From the NCBI RefSeq assembly GCF_040546685.1, contig NZ_JBEPOH010000002.1, forward strand, positions 558,001 through 622,000: a stretch of DNA of 64,000 nucleotides. The letters run 5' to 3'. The notes under the pieces are model-generated. The model saw only the letters and a list, made by a program, of their open reading frames with translations. It made no database searches and was not told the DNA's origin. Each line of letters starts with the position of its first letter. Positions within the stretch are counted from its first letter, which is position 1. This DNA is from Variovorax sp. OAS795. GTDB taxonomy: Bacteria; Pseudomonadota; Gammaproteobacteria; Burkholderiales; Burkholderiaceae_C. The translations under genes and the position numbers were made by a program. Positions 1-8,750 of this stretch are shown one piece after another.

Positions 1-406
1 CGCGCTGGGCTACTTCGGCCACAACCCGTGGGCCTTCCTGATCCTGTCGGGCGTGGTCTTCCTGGCCTGGGGCGAGGTGTATTCGCTGTTCTCCGCGCTC
101 GCCGGCGATGCCTTCGGCACCAAGCACATCGGCAAGATCTACGGCGTGCTGTACTGCGCCAAGGGTGTCGGCGCGCTGTTCGTGCCGCTGGGCAACCTGA
201 TGATGGAAGCCACCGGCACCTGGTCGACCGTGCTCTACACGGTCGCGGGGCTGGACCTGTTCGCGGCCTTCCTCGCCATCGTCGCGCTGCGGCCGATGCT
301 GGCCCGTCACACCTCCGGCAACGCTGCCGCATCGCATGCGCCATCGCCGTCGCCTTCGCCTGAAATCGCGATGCCGGGGCTCTCGCCCGCAGGCCGCTCG
401 GCCTGA
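1..406 (+). CDS. MFS permease, OFA (oxalate/formate antiporter-like) family, C-terminal part
   Basis: This is the last 134 codons of a gene that starts before the window, read from base 2. The protein shows alternating hydrophobic segments typical of the last membrane helices of a major facilitator permease. Small-residue-rich stretches such as GTKHIGKIYG and a PLGNLMMEATGTW loop resemble oxalate/formate antiporter-like carriers, so it probably moves a small organic acid across the inner membrane. The tail after the last helix is rich in Ala, Ser and Pro and looks disordered. The substrate cannot be read from this fragment. It is followed by a strong hairpin shared with the convergent regulator gene. 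Confidence 0.75.
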   Translation, partial: ALGYFGHNPWAFLILSGVVFLAWGEVYSLFSALAGDAFGTKHIGKIYGVLYCAKGVGALFVPLGNLMMEATGTWSTVLYTVAGLDLFAAFLAIVALRPMLARHTSGNAAASHAPSPSPSPEIAMPGLSPAGRSA

Positions 407-426
407 GCGTCCCGCTCTCTGAATTC

Positions 427-469
427 AATGCACCCGTGGGTCCGGCCTTGCCGGTCTCACGGGTGCATT
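427..469. terminator. bidirectional hairpin terminator between convergent genes
   Basis: A perfect 12-base inverted repeat, AATGCACCCGTG (427-438) and CACGGGTGCATT (458-469), lies between the stop of the MFS gene and the stop of the response regulator on the other strand. The loop contains a second small CCGG repeat. A short T run follows on the plus strand, so it probably ends transcription from both sides. Confidence 0.7.
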
Positions 470-503
470 TCGCATTCAGGGAGGCGCCGAGGCGCGTCGC
501 GGA

Positions 504-1253
504 CTACTTCTTCAACACCAGCACCGCCAGTTCGGTGCGCGTGTTCGCGTGAAGCTTCTGCATGATGCGGCTGACGTGGTTCTTGGCCGTTCCCTCGGCA
601 AGGTTCAGCGCGGTGGCGATCTGCCGATTGCCGTAGCCCTTGGCGATCAGTTCGAGCACCGCGGCCTCGCGCTCGGTCAGCGGCTTGGTCGCATCGGGCT
701 GCGGCGACGTGCCGGCCTGGGCCTCGGCGCGCGCATCCGGCACGGGCATGGGTGCGGGAGCCGGCTCCTGCGCGACGCGGTCCGCGAGCAGGCGGAACTG
801 GTCCATCACCTTGCGCGCGATCTGCGGCGTGAGCCGCGATTCGCCGCGATGCACCGCGCGGACCGTGTCCAGCACCTCTTCTTCCGAGGCATCCTTGAGC
901 AGGTAGGCTTGCGCGCCGGCACGCACCGCGTCGAACACGAGGTCGTCGCGGTCGAAGGTGGTCAGCACCATCACGCGCGTGTGCGGCAGCGCGGCCGAGA
1001 TCTCACGCGTGGCGAGCACGCCGCCCTTGCGCGGCATGTGCAGGTCCATCAGCACCACGTCGGGCCGCGCGCGGCGGGCCAGCTCCACGGCTTCGACGCC
1101 GTCGGCGGCCTGGCCGACCACTTCGATGTCGGGCGCGGCATCGAGCAGCATGGCCATGCCGCGGCGGATCAATGCCTGGTCGTCGGCAATCAGCACGCGG
1201 ATTTTCGGCGCGGCCTGCGCAGCGGAAGGCGAGGGTTCGGCAGTGGTGCTCAT
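504..1253 (-). CDS. LuxR/NarL-family two-component response regulator
   Basis: 249 residues, the usual length for the family. The N-terminal receiver domain (about residues 17-135) has the acid pair D24/D25, the phospho-acceptor D70 in VLMDLHMP, a TT pair after VMVL and the conserved lysine in YLLKD. A linker rich in Pro and Ala (about 160-190) leads to a GerE/LuxR helix-turn-helix (about 190-249) with LTEREAAVLELIAKG and NRQIATALNLAEGTAKNHV. It should bind DNA when phosphorylated. No histidine kinase gene is visible here; the partner may lie upstream of the window or elsewhere. It is convergent with the MFS gene. Confidence 0.9.
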   Translation of the reverse strand: MSTTAEPSPSAAQAAPKIRVLIADDQALIRRGMAMLLDAAPDIEVVGQAADGVEAVELARRARPDVVLMDLHMPRKGGVLATREISAALPHTRVMVLTTFDRDDLVFDAVRAGAQAYLLKDASEEEVLDTVRAVHRGESRLTPQIARKVMDQFRLLADRVAQEPAPAPMPVPDARAEAQAGTSPQPDATKPLTEREAAVLELIAKGYGNRQIATALNLAEGTAKNHVSRIMQKLHANTRTELAVLVLKK

Positions 1254-1336
1254 GGCTAGGCCGATTGTGCCCCGAGGCGTGCGGAAAGGGTGTTGCAGAT
1301 GTGTACGGCCTCACGGCCTGCCTGCACCCTTTGGAT

Positions 1337-1990
1337 CTACGCGTACCCCAGGAGAATCTTCGTGAGCGCTTCAGGCGCGAGCCGCGGGATATCGTGTGCG
1401 CAGTCCAGGCCGTGCGTGGCCCATCCGGGGTCCGCTTGCAGGCGCTGGTACAGATCGGCGAACGGACTGCCCTCCCAGCCGCACGCCGCGATGAAGGCCT
1501 TGCTGCGCACGAGGCGCCAGTTGCCCGTCAACGCGATCGCCTGCAGGAAGGTGGCGATCGGATGCGGACGGCACCGGCGGTCCAGATGCGCCGGCGGCGC
1601 GCAGTTCAACCCGTCCGCAGCGGCGCCCATGATGAAGCGCTCCCTGTAGGCCGGCCCGGCGAGTGCCCAGACCGACTCGCCGTGTTCCGGCACGTACGCA
1701 TCGGCATAGACGATGGCCCTGACCAGCGAGGGCTCCTGGTCCGCCGCGCCGGTGATGACCATGCCTCCATACGAATGGCCGGCGAGCACGGCTTGCGTCT
1801 CGCGCGTGCGAAGGGCTTCCACCACCTCGTCGATGTGCCGCTCGAGATTGGTTCCGCTCGCCGGCTCGTCGCCGAGCCCCGAGAGAGTGAGCGCCTGGAC
1901 GTCATGGCCCTGGCGCAAAAGCGCATCGCCGACCGCGTCGAATGCCCAGCCTCCATGCCAGCCACCCGGCACCAGGATGAATCTTGCCAT
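1337..1990 (-). CDS. alpha/beta hydrolase (small esterase, EstC/HNL-like group)
   Basis: 217 residues with a compact alpha/beta hydrolase fold. It opens with the oxyanion-hole segment LVPGGWHGGW, has the nucleophile elbow GHSYGG with Ser73, and ends with a histidine in CAHDIPRLAPEAL in the place of the catalytic His. This layout is that of small cytosolic esterases related to plant hydroxynitrile lyases and methylesterases. The substrate is unknown. It is transcribed away from cluster A, so its link to acyl-CoA metabolism is only by position. Confidence 0.8.
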   Translation of the reverse strand: MARFILVPGGWHGGWAFDAVGDALLRQGHDVQALTLSGLGDEPASGTNLERHIDEVVEALRTRETQAVLAGHSYGGMVITGAADQEPSLVRAIVYADAYVPEHGESVWALAGPAYRERFIMGAAADGLNCAPPAHLDRRCRPHPIATFLQAIALTGNWRLVRSKAFIAACGWEGSPFADLYQRLQADPGWATHGLDCAHDIPRLAPEALTKILLGYA

Positions 1991-2096
1991 CGTGTGTCCT
2001 CTCGAATGCGGCCGCAGTCAATTCGGCCCGCGCTCATTGTGGCCCGGAGACCTTCCGGGAGCCATTCGCCGCACGCAGGCAGGCACCACGCCTGAC

Positions 2097-2110
2097 GCTT
2101 TTCGCCAATC
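2097..2110 (+). promoter_or_regulatory. possible AraC-type operator, copy A
   Basis: GCTTTTCGCCAATC lies about 60 bases before the racemase-like gene. The core TTTCGCCAA recurs before the CoA ligase at 4527 and, with one extra G, before the thiolase at 8847. Because an AraC-type regulator gene sits among these units, the core may be its binding site. About 45 bases downstream is TAGATT, a possible -10 box very close to the start codon. This is pattern-based only. Confidence 0.3.
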
Positions 2111-2167
2111 GGCTCGAGCGCTGCTGCCATTGCCGCGCTGCCGCACAGCGCCTAGATTGCAGCCCAC

Positions 2168-3349
2168 ATGACCTCTTCTCCTGAATCCACGGCGCGCGCA
2201 TCCACGGGTGCGCCGCTCGCCGGCGTGCGCGTGCTCGACCTGACCCGCCTGCTGCCCGGACCGCTGGGCACCATGCACCTGGCCGACCTGGGCGCGGACG
2301 TCGTCAAGATCGAAGACACCGGCGCCGGCGACTACGCAAGCCCCTCGGTGCGCGCGCTCGTCAACCGCAACAAGCGCGCGATCCGCATCGACCTGAAGCA
2401 GGCGCAGGGCGTGGCCACGCTGCTTCGCCTGTGCCGCGATGCCGACGTGCTGGTCGAGGGCTTCCGGCCCGGCGTGATGCAGCGCCTGGGCGTGGGCTAT
2501 GACGCGGTGGCGGCGGTGAACCCGCGCATCGTCTATTGCAGCATCAGCGGCTTCGGCCAGACCGGCCCGTTGCGCGACACGCCGGGGCACGACCTGAACT
2601 ACGCCTCGCTCGCGGGCGTGGCCGACCAGATCGGCAATGCCGCGGGCCCGGCCCTGTCGAACCTTCCGGTGGCCGACCTGCTGGGCGGCACCATGACCGC
2701 GGTGGCCGGCATGCTGGCCGCGCTGTTCGATGCCGCGCGAACCGGCCGCGGCCGGCATGTCGACATCGCCATGGCCGACGGCGTGCTGGCCCATGCAGTG
2801 CTGCCGCTGGCCGGCCTGCACCAGCACGGGCAGGTGGCGCGCGTCGGCCACAGCGCGCTCACGGGCGCCCTCGCCTGCTACGGCTACTACCGCACGGCCG
2901 ACGACAGGCAGGTGGCGGTCGGTGCGCTGGAACCCAAGTTCTGGCAGGACCTGTGCCGGCTGCTCGAGCGCCCCGACCTCGCACCGCTGCACCGCAGCGG
3001 CGATGCCGCCACCGAGGAGCGCCTGCGCGACGCGCTGGCCGCCATCTTCCGCGCGCGGCCGCTCGCGCACTGGCGCGACCTGTTCCACGACGGCGTGGGC
3101 TGCGTGACGCCGGTGCTGCGCATCGACGAGACGCTGGAACATCCACATTTCCGCGCGCGCGGCATGCGCGTGGCCACCGACGACGCGGCGCCGCCGCAGC
3201 TCGGCTGCCCCATCAAGATGACCGGCTTCGAGCCCGCCCCGCCGCGCCCTGCCCCTCGCGCCGGCGAGCACACCGACGAGATCCTGCGCCAGGCCGGGCT
3301 CGACGCATCGGCCGTGGCCGGCCTGCGCGCGGCCGGCGCCGTCGATTGA
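2168..3349 (+). CDS. CaiB/BaiF family protein, alpha-methylacyl-CoA racemase-like
   Basis: 393 residues, normal for class III CoA-transferases and racemases. The signature GHDLNYASLAG and the later LPVADLLGGT match the alpha-methylacyl-CoA racemase branch rather than formyl- or carnitine-CoA transferases. The likely acid/base pair is His141 and Asp170, 29 residues apart, close to the spacing of the His/Asp pair known in the mycobacterial racemase. Such enzymes epimerise the 2-methyl branch of an acyl-CoA so that (S)-specific dehydrogenases can act. That fits the dehydrogenase, hydratase and aldolase-like genes downstream. A CoA-transferase role cannot be excluded. Confidence 0.82.
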   Translation: MTSSPESTARASTGAPLAGVRVLDLTRLLPGPLGTMHLADLGADVVKIEDTGAGDYASPSVRALVNRNKRAIRIDLKQAQGVATLLRLCRDADVLVEGFRPGVMQRLGVGYDAVAAVNPRIVYCSISGFGQTGPLRDTPGHDLNYASLAGVADQIGNAAGPALSNLPVADLLGGTMTAVAGMLAALFDAARTGRGRHVDIAMADGVLAHAVLPLAGLHQHGQVARVGHSALTGALACYGYYRTADDRQVAVGALEPKFWQDLCRLLERPDLAPLHRSGDAATEERLRDALAAIFRARPLAHWRDLFHDGVGCVTPVLRIDETLEHPHFRARGMRVATDDAAPPQLGCPIKMTGFEPAPPRPAPRAGEHTDEILRQAGLDASAVAGLRAAGAVD

Positions 3350-3413
3350 AGCGCCCTCCCCTGCGGGAGCGCTGCCTACAATCCCGACGGCCGCATTGCA
3401 GCGGCCGCGAACG

Positions 3414-4427
3414 ATGACGCCCACCCACCACACCGTTGCCATCCAGCAGGTGCACAGCATCCTGATGGGCGCGCGCCACCGCGGCGTCGATCCGGCGCGC
3501 GTGCTGGTGCGTGCGGGCATCGCGCCCTCGCTCCTGGAGTCGCCGCTCGCGCGCATCTCGCAGCGCCAGTACGCATCGCTGATCCGCGCGCTGCGGCGCG
3601 AACTGCGCGACGAGATCTGGGGCCTCTTGAGCGAACCGCTGCGGCCCGGCAGCTTCGGCCAGTGCATGCGCCAGCTGGTGCGCTGCGCCACGCTCGGCGA
3701 GGCGCTGCGCGACGGCTTTGCCGCCTACCACCTGCTGCTGGACGACTTCGTGCCGCGCCTCACGGTGCAGGGCGGCAGCGCGCGCGTGCAGTTCGTGCTG
3801 CGCCGCGAGGCCGATGCGCGGATGGACTATGCGGTGAAGGCTTTCATGCTGTTTGCCTTCAACGCATCGTCATGGCTGGTCGCGCGCCGCATTCCGCTGC
3901 TCGAGGTCGACTACACGGCCGAGCAGACGAATACGGAGACCTCGCGGGTCTACCAGGTGCCGATCCGCTACGGCCAGGCGCATGTCGGCATGTCGTTCGA
4001 GGCGCGCTGGCTCGACCTGCCAGTGGTGCAATCGCCACAGAGCCTGCGCGAGTTCCTGGCTGGATCGCCGGCCAACCTGATCGTGAAGTACCGCGACGCC
4101 AGCAGCCTCACGGAGCGCATCCGCCGGCTGCTGCGCAAGCGGCTGGGCAGCGAGCTGCCGTCGCTGGAAGAAGTGGGCGATGCGCTCGCCGTCACGCCCC
4201 AGACGCTGCGCCGCCGGCTGCGCGACGAAGGCCGCGGCTTCCAGCAGATCAAGGACGAGCTGCGGCGCGACGCCGCCATCGAATACCTGCTGCACACGCC
4301 GCTGCCGCTGCTCGACATCGCCAACCGCGTGGGCTTCTCGGAAGCCAGCACCTTCCACCGCGCCTTCAAGCAGTGGACCGGCGTGGCGCCCGGCGAGTAC
4401 CGCGCCACGCACGGCCCCGAACGCTGA
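3414..4427 (+). CDS. AraC-family transcriptional regulator (Arabinose_bd/OruR-like)
   Basis: 337 residues from the ATG at 3414; a TTG six codons upstream is possible but has no better ribosome site. The N-terminal two thirds look like the arabinose-binding-like sensor domain found in OruR/ArgR-type AraC regulators. The C-terminal AraC DNA-binding domain (about residues 235-330) has the two helix-turn-helix motifs, with TPQTLRRRLRDEG in the first and DIANRVGFSEASTFHRAFKQWTG in the second. It sits between the racemase-like gene and the first CoA ligase and is the natural candidate to control cluster A. A repeated motif (2097, 4431, 8751) may be its target. Confidence 0.9.
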   Translation: MTPTHHTVAIQQVHSILMGARHRGVDPARVLVRAGIAPSLLESPLARISQRQYASLIRALRRELRDEIWGLLSEPLRPGSFGQCMRQLVRCATLGEALRDGFAAYHLLLDDFVPRLTVQGGSARVQFVLRREADARMDYAVKAFMLFAFNASSWLVARRIPLLEVDYTAEQTNTETSRVYQVPIRYGQAHVGMSFEARWLDLPVVQSPQSLREFLAGSPANLIVKYRDASSLTERIRRLLRKRLGSELPSLEEVGDALAVTPQTLRRRLRDEGRGFQQIKDELRRDAAIEYLLHTPLPLLDIANRVGFSEASTFHRAFKQWTGVAPGEYRATHGPER

Positions 4428-4430
4428 GCG

Positions 4431-4451
4431 GTTTCGCCAAGCCCTTTGGCG
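4431..4451 (+). promoter_or_regulatory. possible AraC-type operator, copy B (palindromic)
   Basis: GTTTCGCCAA is followed by a five-base spacer and TTGGCG, so CGCCAA (4435-4440) and TTGGCG (4446-4451) form an inverted repeat just after the araC-type gene and about 75 bases before the CoA ligase start. It shares the TTTCGCCAA core with copy A. It could also be a weak hairpin ending the regulator transcript, although no T run follows. Confidence 0.3.
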
Positions 4452-4526
4452 CTTCCCGCCATGGGTGCGGCGCACGGTGCGCCATAAGCTGTGCCGCATC
4501 TTCGTTATCCCTCGGCGGCTCCCATC

Positions 4527-6029
4527 GTGTACCTGACCCAAGGCCTGCATCGCGCGCTCCAGCGCAACTCCGGCATGACGGCGCTCACCCACGTGAGCGA
4601 CAGCGGCGCACGGCGCCAGACGCACGTGCAACTGGCGGGCAGCGTGGCACGGCAGGCCGCCGCGCTGGCACGGCGCGGCATTGCACGCGGCGACCGCGTG
4701 GCGCTGCTCGCCCCCAACAGCGACCAGCTGGTAAGCGCCATCCTCGCGTGCTGGTGGCTCGGCGCCGTCGCCTGCCCCTTGAACGTCCGCTGGAGCACGC
4801 CCGAGCTCGCGCATGCGCTGCAAGACAGCGAAGCGTCGCTGCTGCTCGTGGACGACTCTCTGCTGACTCTTGCACCGGCCGGCGAGACCCCGCTGCTGCG
4901 CCTCGGCGCGCTCGAAGAAGAAGCCGCCGCGCTGGAGCCGCTGGCCGACACGCGCACCGGCGGCGACGCGCTCGCAGCCATCCTCTACACCGGCGGCACC
5001 ACCGGCCGCTCCAAGGGCGTGATGCTGAGCCACGCGAACTTCTGGACCGCGTCGATGACGCGTGGCGCCGAGCTCAACAACGCGCCCGATTCGGTCTCGC
5101 TGCTGGTGGCGCCGCTGTTTCATGTGGCCGGGCTCGGGCGCCTCGTCGGCCAGCTGATCGTCGGCGGCAGCTGCGTGACCATGGCGCAGTTCCGGCCCGC
5201 GGCGGTGATCGAGGCCATTGCCGAGCACCGCATCGGCGACATCATCGTGGTGCCCAGCATGCTGCAGTCATTGCTCGACGATCCCTCGTTCACGGCCGAG
5301 CGCGTGCGCAGCCTCACGCGCATCGCCTTCGGCGCCGCGCCGATGCCGCCCGACCTGCTCGACCGCGCGCTGGCCGCCTGGCCGCATGCCGAGTTCTTCC
5401 AGGCCTACGGCCTCACCGAAACCGCGGGCGCGGTGTGCATCAACCTGCCGGCCAACCACCGGCCCGAGGCGCGCGCGCTGGGCCGCCTCAATGCCGTGGG
5501 CCGCGCAGGCCTCGGTGCCGAGATCATCGTCGCCGACGAAAGCGGCCGCGAGCTGCCGCGCGGCGAAGTGGGAGAGATCCTCGCGCGCGGCCCGATGGTG
5601 ATGCGGGGCTACTGGCGCAACCCCGAAGCCACGGCCGCCGCGCTGCGCGATGGCTGGCTGCGCACCGGCGATGCCGGCCGCATGCTGGACGACGGCTACC
5701 TGTTCATCGTCGACCGCCTCAAGGACATGATCATCAGCGGCGGCGAGAACGTCTACTGCGCCGAGGTGGAGGCCGCGCTGCGCAGCCATCCGCAGGTGCG
5801 GCAGGCGGCGGTCATCGGCGTGCCCGACGTGCGCTGGGGCGAGGCGGTGCACGCGGCGGTGGTGCTGGCCGGAGAGGGTGCCGCCACGGCCGACGAGCTG
5901 CGCGCCTGGTGCCGCGAGCGCCTGGCCGGCTACAAGTGCCCGCGCGCCGTGAGCTTCATGCGCGAGCTGCCGCTGTCGGCCGCGGGCAAGGTGCTGAAGA
6001 ACGTGCTGCGCGAACGGGTGCAGGCGTGA
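4527..6029 (+). CDS. AMP-dependent acyl-CoA ligase
   Basis: 500 residues from the GTG at 4527, chosen because MYLTQGLHRALQ is the usual first line of this ligase group; a GTG 12 codons upstream is also in frame. Adenylate-forming motifs are clear: the P-loop ILYTGGTTGRSKG, the A5 motif QAYGLTETAG, the TGDAGRMLDDGY segment with the ribose-binding Asp, and the C-terminal KDMIISGGENVY and catalytic lysine in SAAGKVLK. It should activate a carboxylic acid to its CoA thioester for the pathway encoded downstream. It overlaps the next gene by ATGA. Confidence 0.92.
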   Translation: MYLTQGLHRALQRNSGMTALTHVSDSGARRQTHVQLAGSVARQAAALARRGIARGDRVALLAPNSDQLVSAILACWWLGAVACPLNVRWSTPELAHALQDSEASLLLVDDSLLTLAPAGETPLLRLGALEEEAAALEPLADTRTGGDALAAILYTGGTTGRSKGVMLSHANFWTASMTRGAELNNAPDSVSLLVAPLFHVAGLGRLVGQLIVGGSCVTMAQFRPAAVIEAIAEHRIGDIIVVPSMLQSLLDDPSFTAERVRSLTRIAFGAAPMPPDLLDRALAAWPHAEFFQAYGLTETAGAVCINLPANHRPEARALGRLNAVGRAGLGAEIIVADESGRELPRGEVGEILARGPMVMRGYWRNPEATAAALRDGWLRTGDAGRMLDDGYLFIVDRLKDMIISGGENVYCAEVEAALRSHPQVRQAAVIGVPDVRWGEAVHAAVVLAGEGAATADELRAWCRERLAGYKCPRAVSFMRELPLSAAGKVLKNVLRERVQA

Positions 6030-6448
6030 TGAAACCCGTCACCGGCGCGGACCGACGCCACCTGTTCGGCCAGGTGCCGTTCATGCGGCTTCTGGACGCG
6101 CGCCGCGAGTTCTCCGAAGGCGGGCGCGCGCGCCTCGTCCTCGACGAGCGGGCCGAGCTCGGCAACGTCATCGGCGCCGTGCATGGCGGCGTGCTGGTCA
6201 CGCTGCTCGACGTGGTCATGGCCAGCGCCGCCGTGTCGCTGTTCGACTTCGAACGCACCGCCGTCACGCTCAACCTCAACACCAGTTTCCACGCGCCGGG
6301 CCGCGGCCGCCTCACGGCCGATGGCGAAGTGGTGCAGCACGACGCCAACGTGGCGTGGTGCCGCGCCTCGGTCAGCGACGACGCGGGCCATGTGGTCGCG
6401 CGGGCGCAGGGCTCGTTCCGCTACCTGCCGCTGCCGCAACCCGCATGA
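6029..6448 (+). CDS. PaaI-type hotdog thioesterase
   Basis: 139 residues, the size of a single hotdog domain. The core VHGGVLVTLLDVVMASAA is the PaaI/YdiI thioesterase signature, where the helix carries the acidic catalytic residue and the HGG forms the oxyanion pocket. It probably hydrolyses stalled or dead-end acyl-CoA intermediates and so recycles CoA. The start codon overlaps the ligase stop (ATGA), so the two genes are translationally coupled. A second thioesterase of the same type lies at 8288. Confidence 0.85.
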   Translation: MKPVTGADRRHLFGQVPFMRLLDARREFSEGGRARLVLDERAELGNVIGAVHGGVLVTLLDVVMASAAVSLFDFERTAVTLNLNTSFHAPGRGRLTADGEVVQHDANVAWCRASVSDDAGHVVARAQGSFRYLPLPQPA

Positions 6449-6489
6449 GCCTCATGACCCGCAAATTTCAAACGACAGGAGACAACACC

Positions 6490-7455
6490 ATGACGAAGAT
6501 GCATCGCCGCGCGGCCCTGGCCCTGGTGGCCGCCTGCGCGCTGGCCGCGCCGCTGGCGCAGGCCGCCGACCCGTATCCGAGCAAGCCGATCCAGCTCGTG
6601 CTGCCGTTCCCGCCGGGCGGCTCCTTCGACCCGATCTTCCGCACGCTGGCCGAGGCCGCCTCCAGGGAGCTGGGCCAGCCCATCGTGCTGATGCACAGGG
6701 CGGGTGCGGGCGGCGTCACCGGCACCGCATCGCTGGCGGCCATGAACGACGCCGACGGCTACACGATCGCGGTCATGCACAACTCGGTGATCCGCGCGCC
6801 GCTGGTGCAGAAGGTGACCTGGGACCCGCTCAAGGACTTCACCTACCTGATCGGGCTGGCCGGCCTCACCACCGGCATCGTCGTGGCCGCCGACGCGCCC
6901 TGGAAGTCGCTGCCCGATCTGCTGGCCGACGCGAAGAAGCGGCCCGGCGCAGTGAGCTGGGGCAACGTCGGTGCGATCAGCATCAACCGCATCTATGCCG
7001 AGCGGCTCGCCAGGCAGGCCGGCACCTCCTTCAACCTGGTGCCCTACAAGGGCGGCAGCGAGGCCTTCCAGGCGGTGATCGGCCGCCATCTCGACGTCTA
7101 CGGCGATCCCGGCTTCGGACCCCAGGTGCAGGGCGGCAAGGTGCGCCTGCTCGCCACCTTCACGGCGGAGCGGCTCAAGCGCTACGACGCGCCGACCGTG
7201 AAGGAGCTGGGCCACGACATGGTGATCGAGTCGCCGGTGGGCCTGGTGGCGCCGAAGAACCTCGATCCGAAGATCGCCGCCAAGCTGCACGCGGCCTTCG
7301 GCAAGGCCGCGGCCGACCCCGCCTACCTCCAGCAGCTGGAGCTGTTCGACATGCAGCCCAAGCTGATGACCGGCGAGGGCTATGCCGACTACGCGCGTGC
7401 ACAGTTCGAGCGCGAACGGAAGATGCTGGCCGAGATCGGCTTCAAGCCCGAGTGA
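6490..7455 (+). CDS. Bug-type periplasmic solute-binding protein (TTT family)
   Basis: 321 residues. The ATG at 6490 follows a good AGGAG site. A classic signal peptide (residues 1 to about 25, ending AQA) precedes the mature start ADPYPSKPIQLV. The PFPPGGSFD loop is the carboxylate-binding signature of Bug receptors, which catch organic or aromatic acids in the periplasm. No TctA/TctB membrane genes are next to it, so it is an orphan receptor that must share a transporter or act as a sensor. Its place between thioesterase and SDR suggests the ligand is the substrate of cluster A. Confidence 0.9.
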   Translation: MTKMHRRAALALVAACALAAPLAQAADPYPSKPIQLVLPFPPGGSFDPIFRTLAEAASRELGQPIVLMHRAGAGGVTGTASLAAMNDADGYTIAVMHNSVIRAPLVQKVTWDPLKDFTYLIGLAGLTTGIVVAADAPWKSLPDLLADAKKRPGAVSWGNVGAISINRIYAERLARQAGTSFNLVPYKGGSEAFQAVIGRHLDVYGDPGFGPQVQGGKVRLLATFTAERLKRYDAPTVKELGHDMVIESPVGLVAPKNLDPKIAAKLHAAFGKAAADPAYLQQLELFDMQPKLMTGEGYADYARAQFERERKMLAEIGFKPE

Positions 7456-7463
7456 CAGGAGCA

Positions 7464-8291
7464 ATGAACCCCATGGACTTTTCCGCATTCGATTTCAAGG
7501 GCCGCCACGTGGCCGTGGCCGGCGGCTCCAGCGGCATCAACTTCGGCATCGCGCAGGCCTTTGCGCGTGCCGGGGCACGGCTCACGGTGCTGAGCCGCTC
7601 GGCCGACAAGGTGGCCGCGGCCGCGCAGCGCCTCGAGGCACTCGGCACCGAGGCGCTAGGCATCCCGGCCGACGTGCGCCAGCCCGAGGCGCTGGAGCGT
7701 GCCTTCGCAGCGGGCGCCGAACGCTTCGGGCCCATCGACGTGCTGGTCTCGGGCGCCGCGGGCAACTTTCTTGCGAGCGCGCTCGACATGTCGCCCAACG
7801 CCTTCAAGACCGTGGTCGACATCGACCTGCTCGGCAGCTTCAACGTCGCGCGGCTCGCGCACGCGCACCTGCGCAAGCCCGGCGCCTGCGTGATCCAGAT
7901 CTCCGCCGGGCAGGCCTTCACGCCCACGCCGTTCCAGGCCCATGTGTGCGCGGCCAAGGCGGGCGTCGACATGCTGACGCAGGTGCTGGCGCTGGAGTGG
8001 GGTCCGCAGGGCATCCGCATCAACTCCATCGTGCCCGGCCCCATCGCCGACACCGAGGGCCTGAAGCGGCTCGCACCGACCGACGACACCATGGCCGCGA
8101 TGGCCCAGCGCGTGCCGCTCAAGCGGCTGGGCCGCATCGAGGACATCAGCCGCATGGCGATGATGCTCGCGAGCGACTGGGGCTCCTACATCACGGGCGC
8201 GGTCATTCCCGTGGACGGCGGCCTCGCGCTGACCGGGCCGCGCGACTTCACGGCCGCCGCTGCCGCGTCGAAGCGGGGAGCCGCGCCATGA
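7464..8291 (+). CDS. SDR family, 2,4-dienoyl-CoA reductase-like
   Basis: 275 residues from the ATG at 7464; the ATG at 7473 is an alternative with better spacing from AGGAG. The Rossmann motif is GGSSGIN. The usual YxxxK is VCAAK, so the catalytic Tyr is replaced by Val161 while Lys165 stays. The same loss is typical of 2,4-dienoyl-CoA reductases, and the stretches LALEWGPQGIRINS and PGPIADTEGLKRL closely recall the peroxisomal DECR2 branch. It likely uses NADPH to remove a conjugated double bond from an unsaturated acyl-CoA. It overlaps the next gene by ATGA. Confidence 0.8.
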   Translation: MNPMDFSAFDFKGRHVAVAGGSSGINFGIAQAFARAGARLTVLSRSADKVAAAAQRLEALGTEALGIPADVRQPEALERAFAAGAERFGPIDVLVSGAAGNFLASALDMSPNAFKTVVDIDLLGSFNVARLAHAHLRKPGACVIQISAGQAFTPTPFQAHVCAAKAGVDMLTQVLALEWGPQGIRINSIVPGPIADTEGLKRLAPTDDTMAAMAQRVPLKRLGRIEDISRMAMMLASDWGSYITGAVIPVDGGLALTGPRDFTAAAAASKRGAAP

Positions 8292-8722
8292 GCCTGCAGC
8301 TTGCGAGCACGGCGCCCGGAGGCGACGACCGGCCGCGCAGCGGACCGCAGCGCTACGTGCCGTTTTCCGAGCACCTCGGCCTCAGGGTCGAGCGAGCCGA
8401 AGGCGGCGAGTCGCTGGTGTCGGTGGCGCTGCGCCCCGAGCTGCTGAACAACCATGCCGCCGGCCACGGCGGCGTGCTGATGACGCTGCTCGACAGCGCC
8501 ATGGCGCATGCCGCGCTTTCGCGCGTCGCCTATGCGCGCGAGGTCGTCACCGTCGACATGCACATCGCCTTCATGCGGCCTTCGAACGGCGTGCTGCAGG
8601 CCGAGGGACGCGCCACCGGCGGCGGGCGCTCGGTGTGCTTTTGCGAAGCCACGGTCACCGACGCGAGCGGCGAAGTGGCGGCGCGCGCCATGGGCACCTT
8701 CCGCTACCGCGACCCCGCGTGA
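8288..8722 (+). CDS. PaaI-type hotdog thioesterase (second copy)
   Basis: 144 residues. The signature GHGGVLMTLLDSAMAHAA matches PaaI/YdiI thioesterases, as in the gene at 6029, but the two are clearly diverged paralogs. The first 25 residues are a Pro/Gly/Arg-rich extension. The start overlaps the SDR stop. It closes the first transcription unit of cluster A; a 124-base gap with a possible operator follows. The acyl-CoA substrate is unknown. Confidence 0.83.
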   Translation: MSLQLASTAPGGDDRPRSGPQRYVPFSEHLGLRVERAEGGESLVSVALRPELLNNHAAGHGGVLMTLLDSAMAHAALSRVAYAREVVTVDMHIAFMRPSNGVLQAEGRATGGGRSVCFCEATVTDASGEVAARAMGTFRYRDPA

Positions 8723-8750
8723 GCGCAGCGCCGCGAACGCGCCGGTGAGC

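Noticed and set aside
3662..6028. N-terminal 790 codons of a long frame that ends with the thioesterase at 6448
   Set aside because: This part is a shifted reading of the AraC and CoA ligase genes; only the part from 6029 onward is a real protein.
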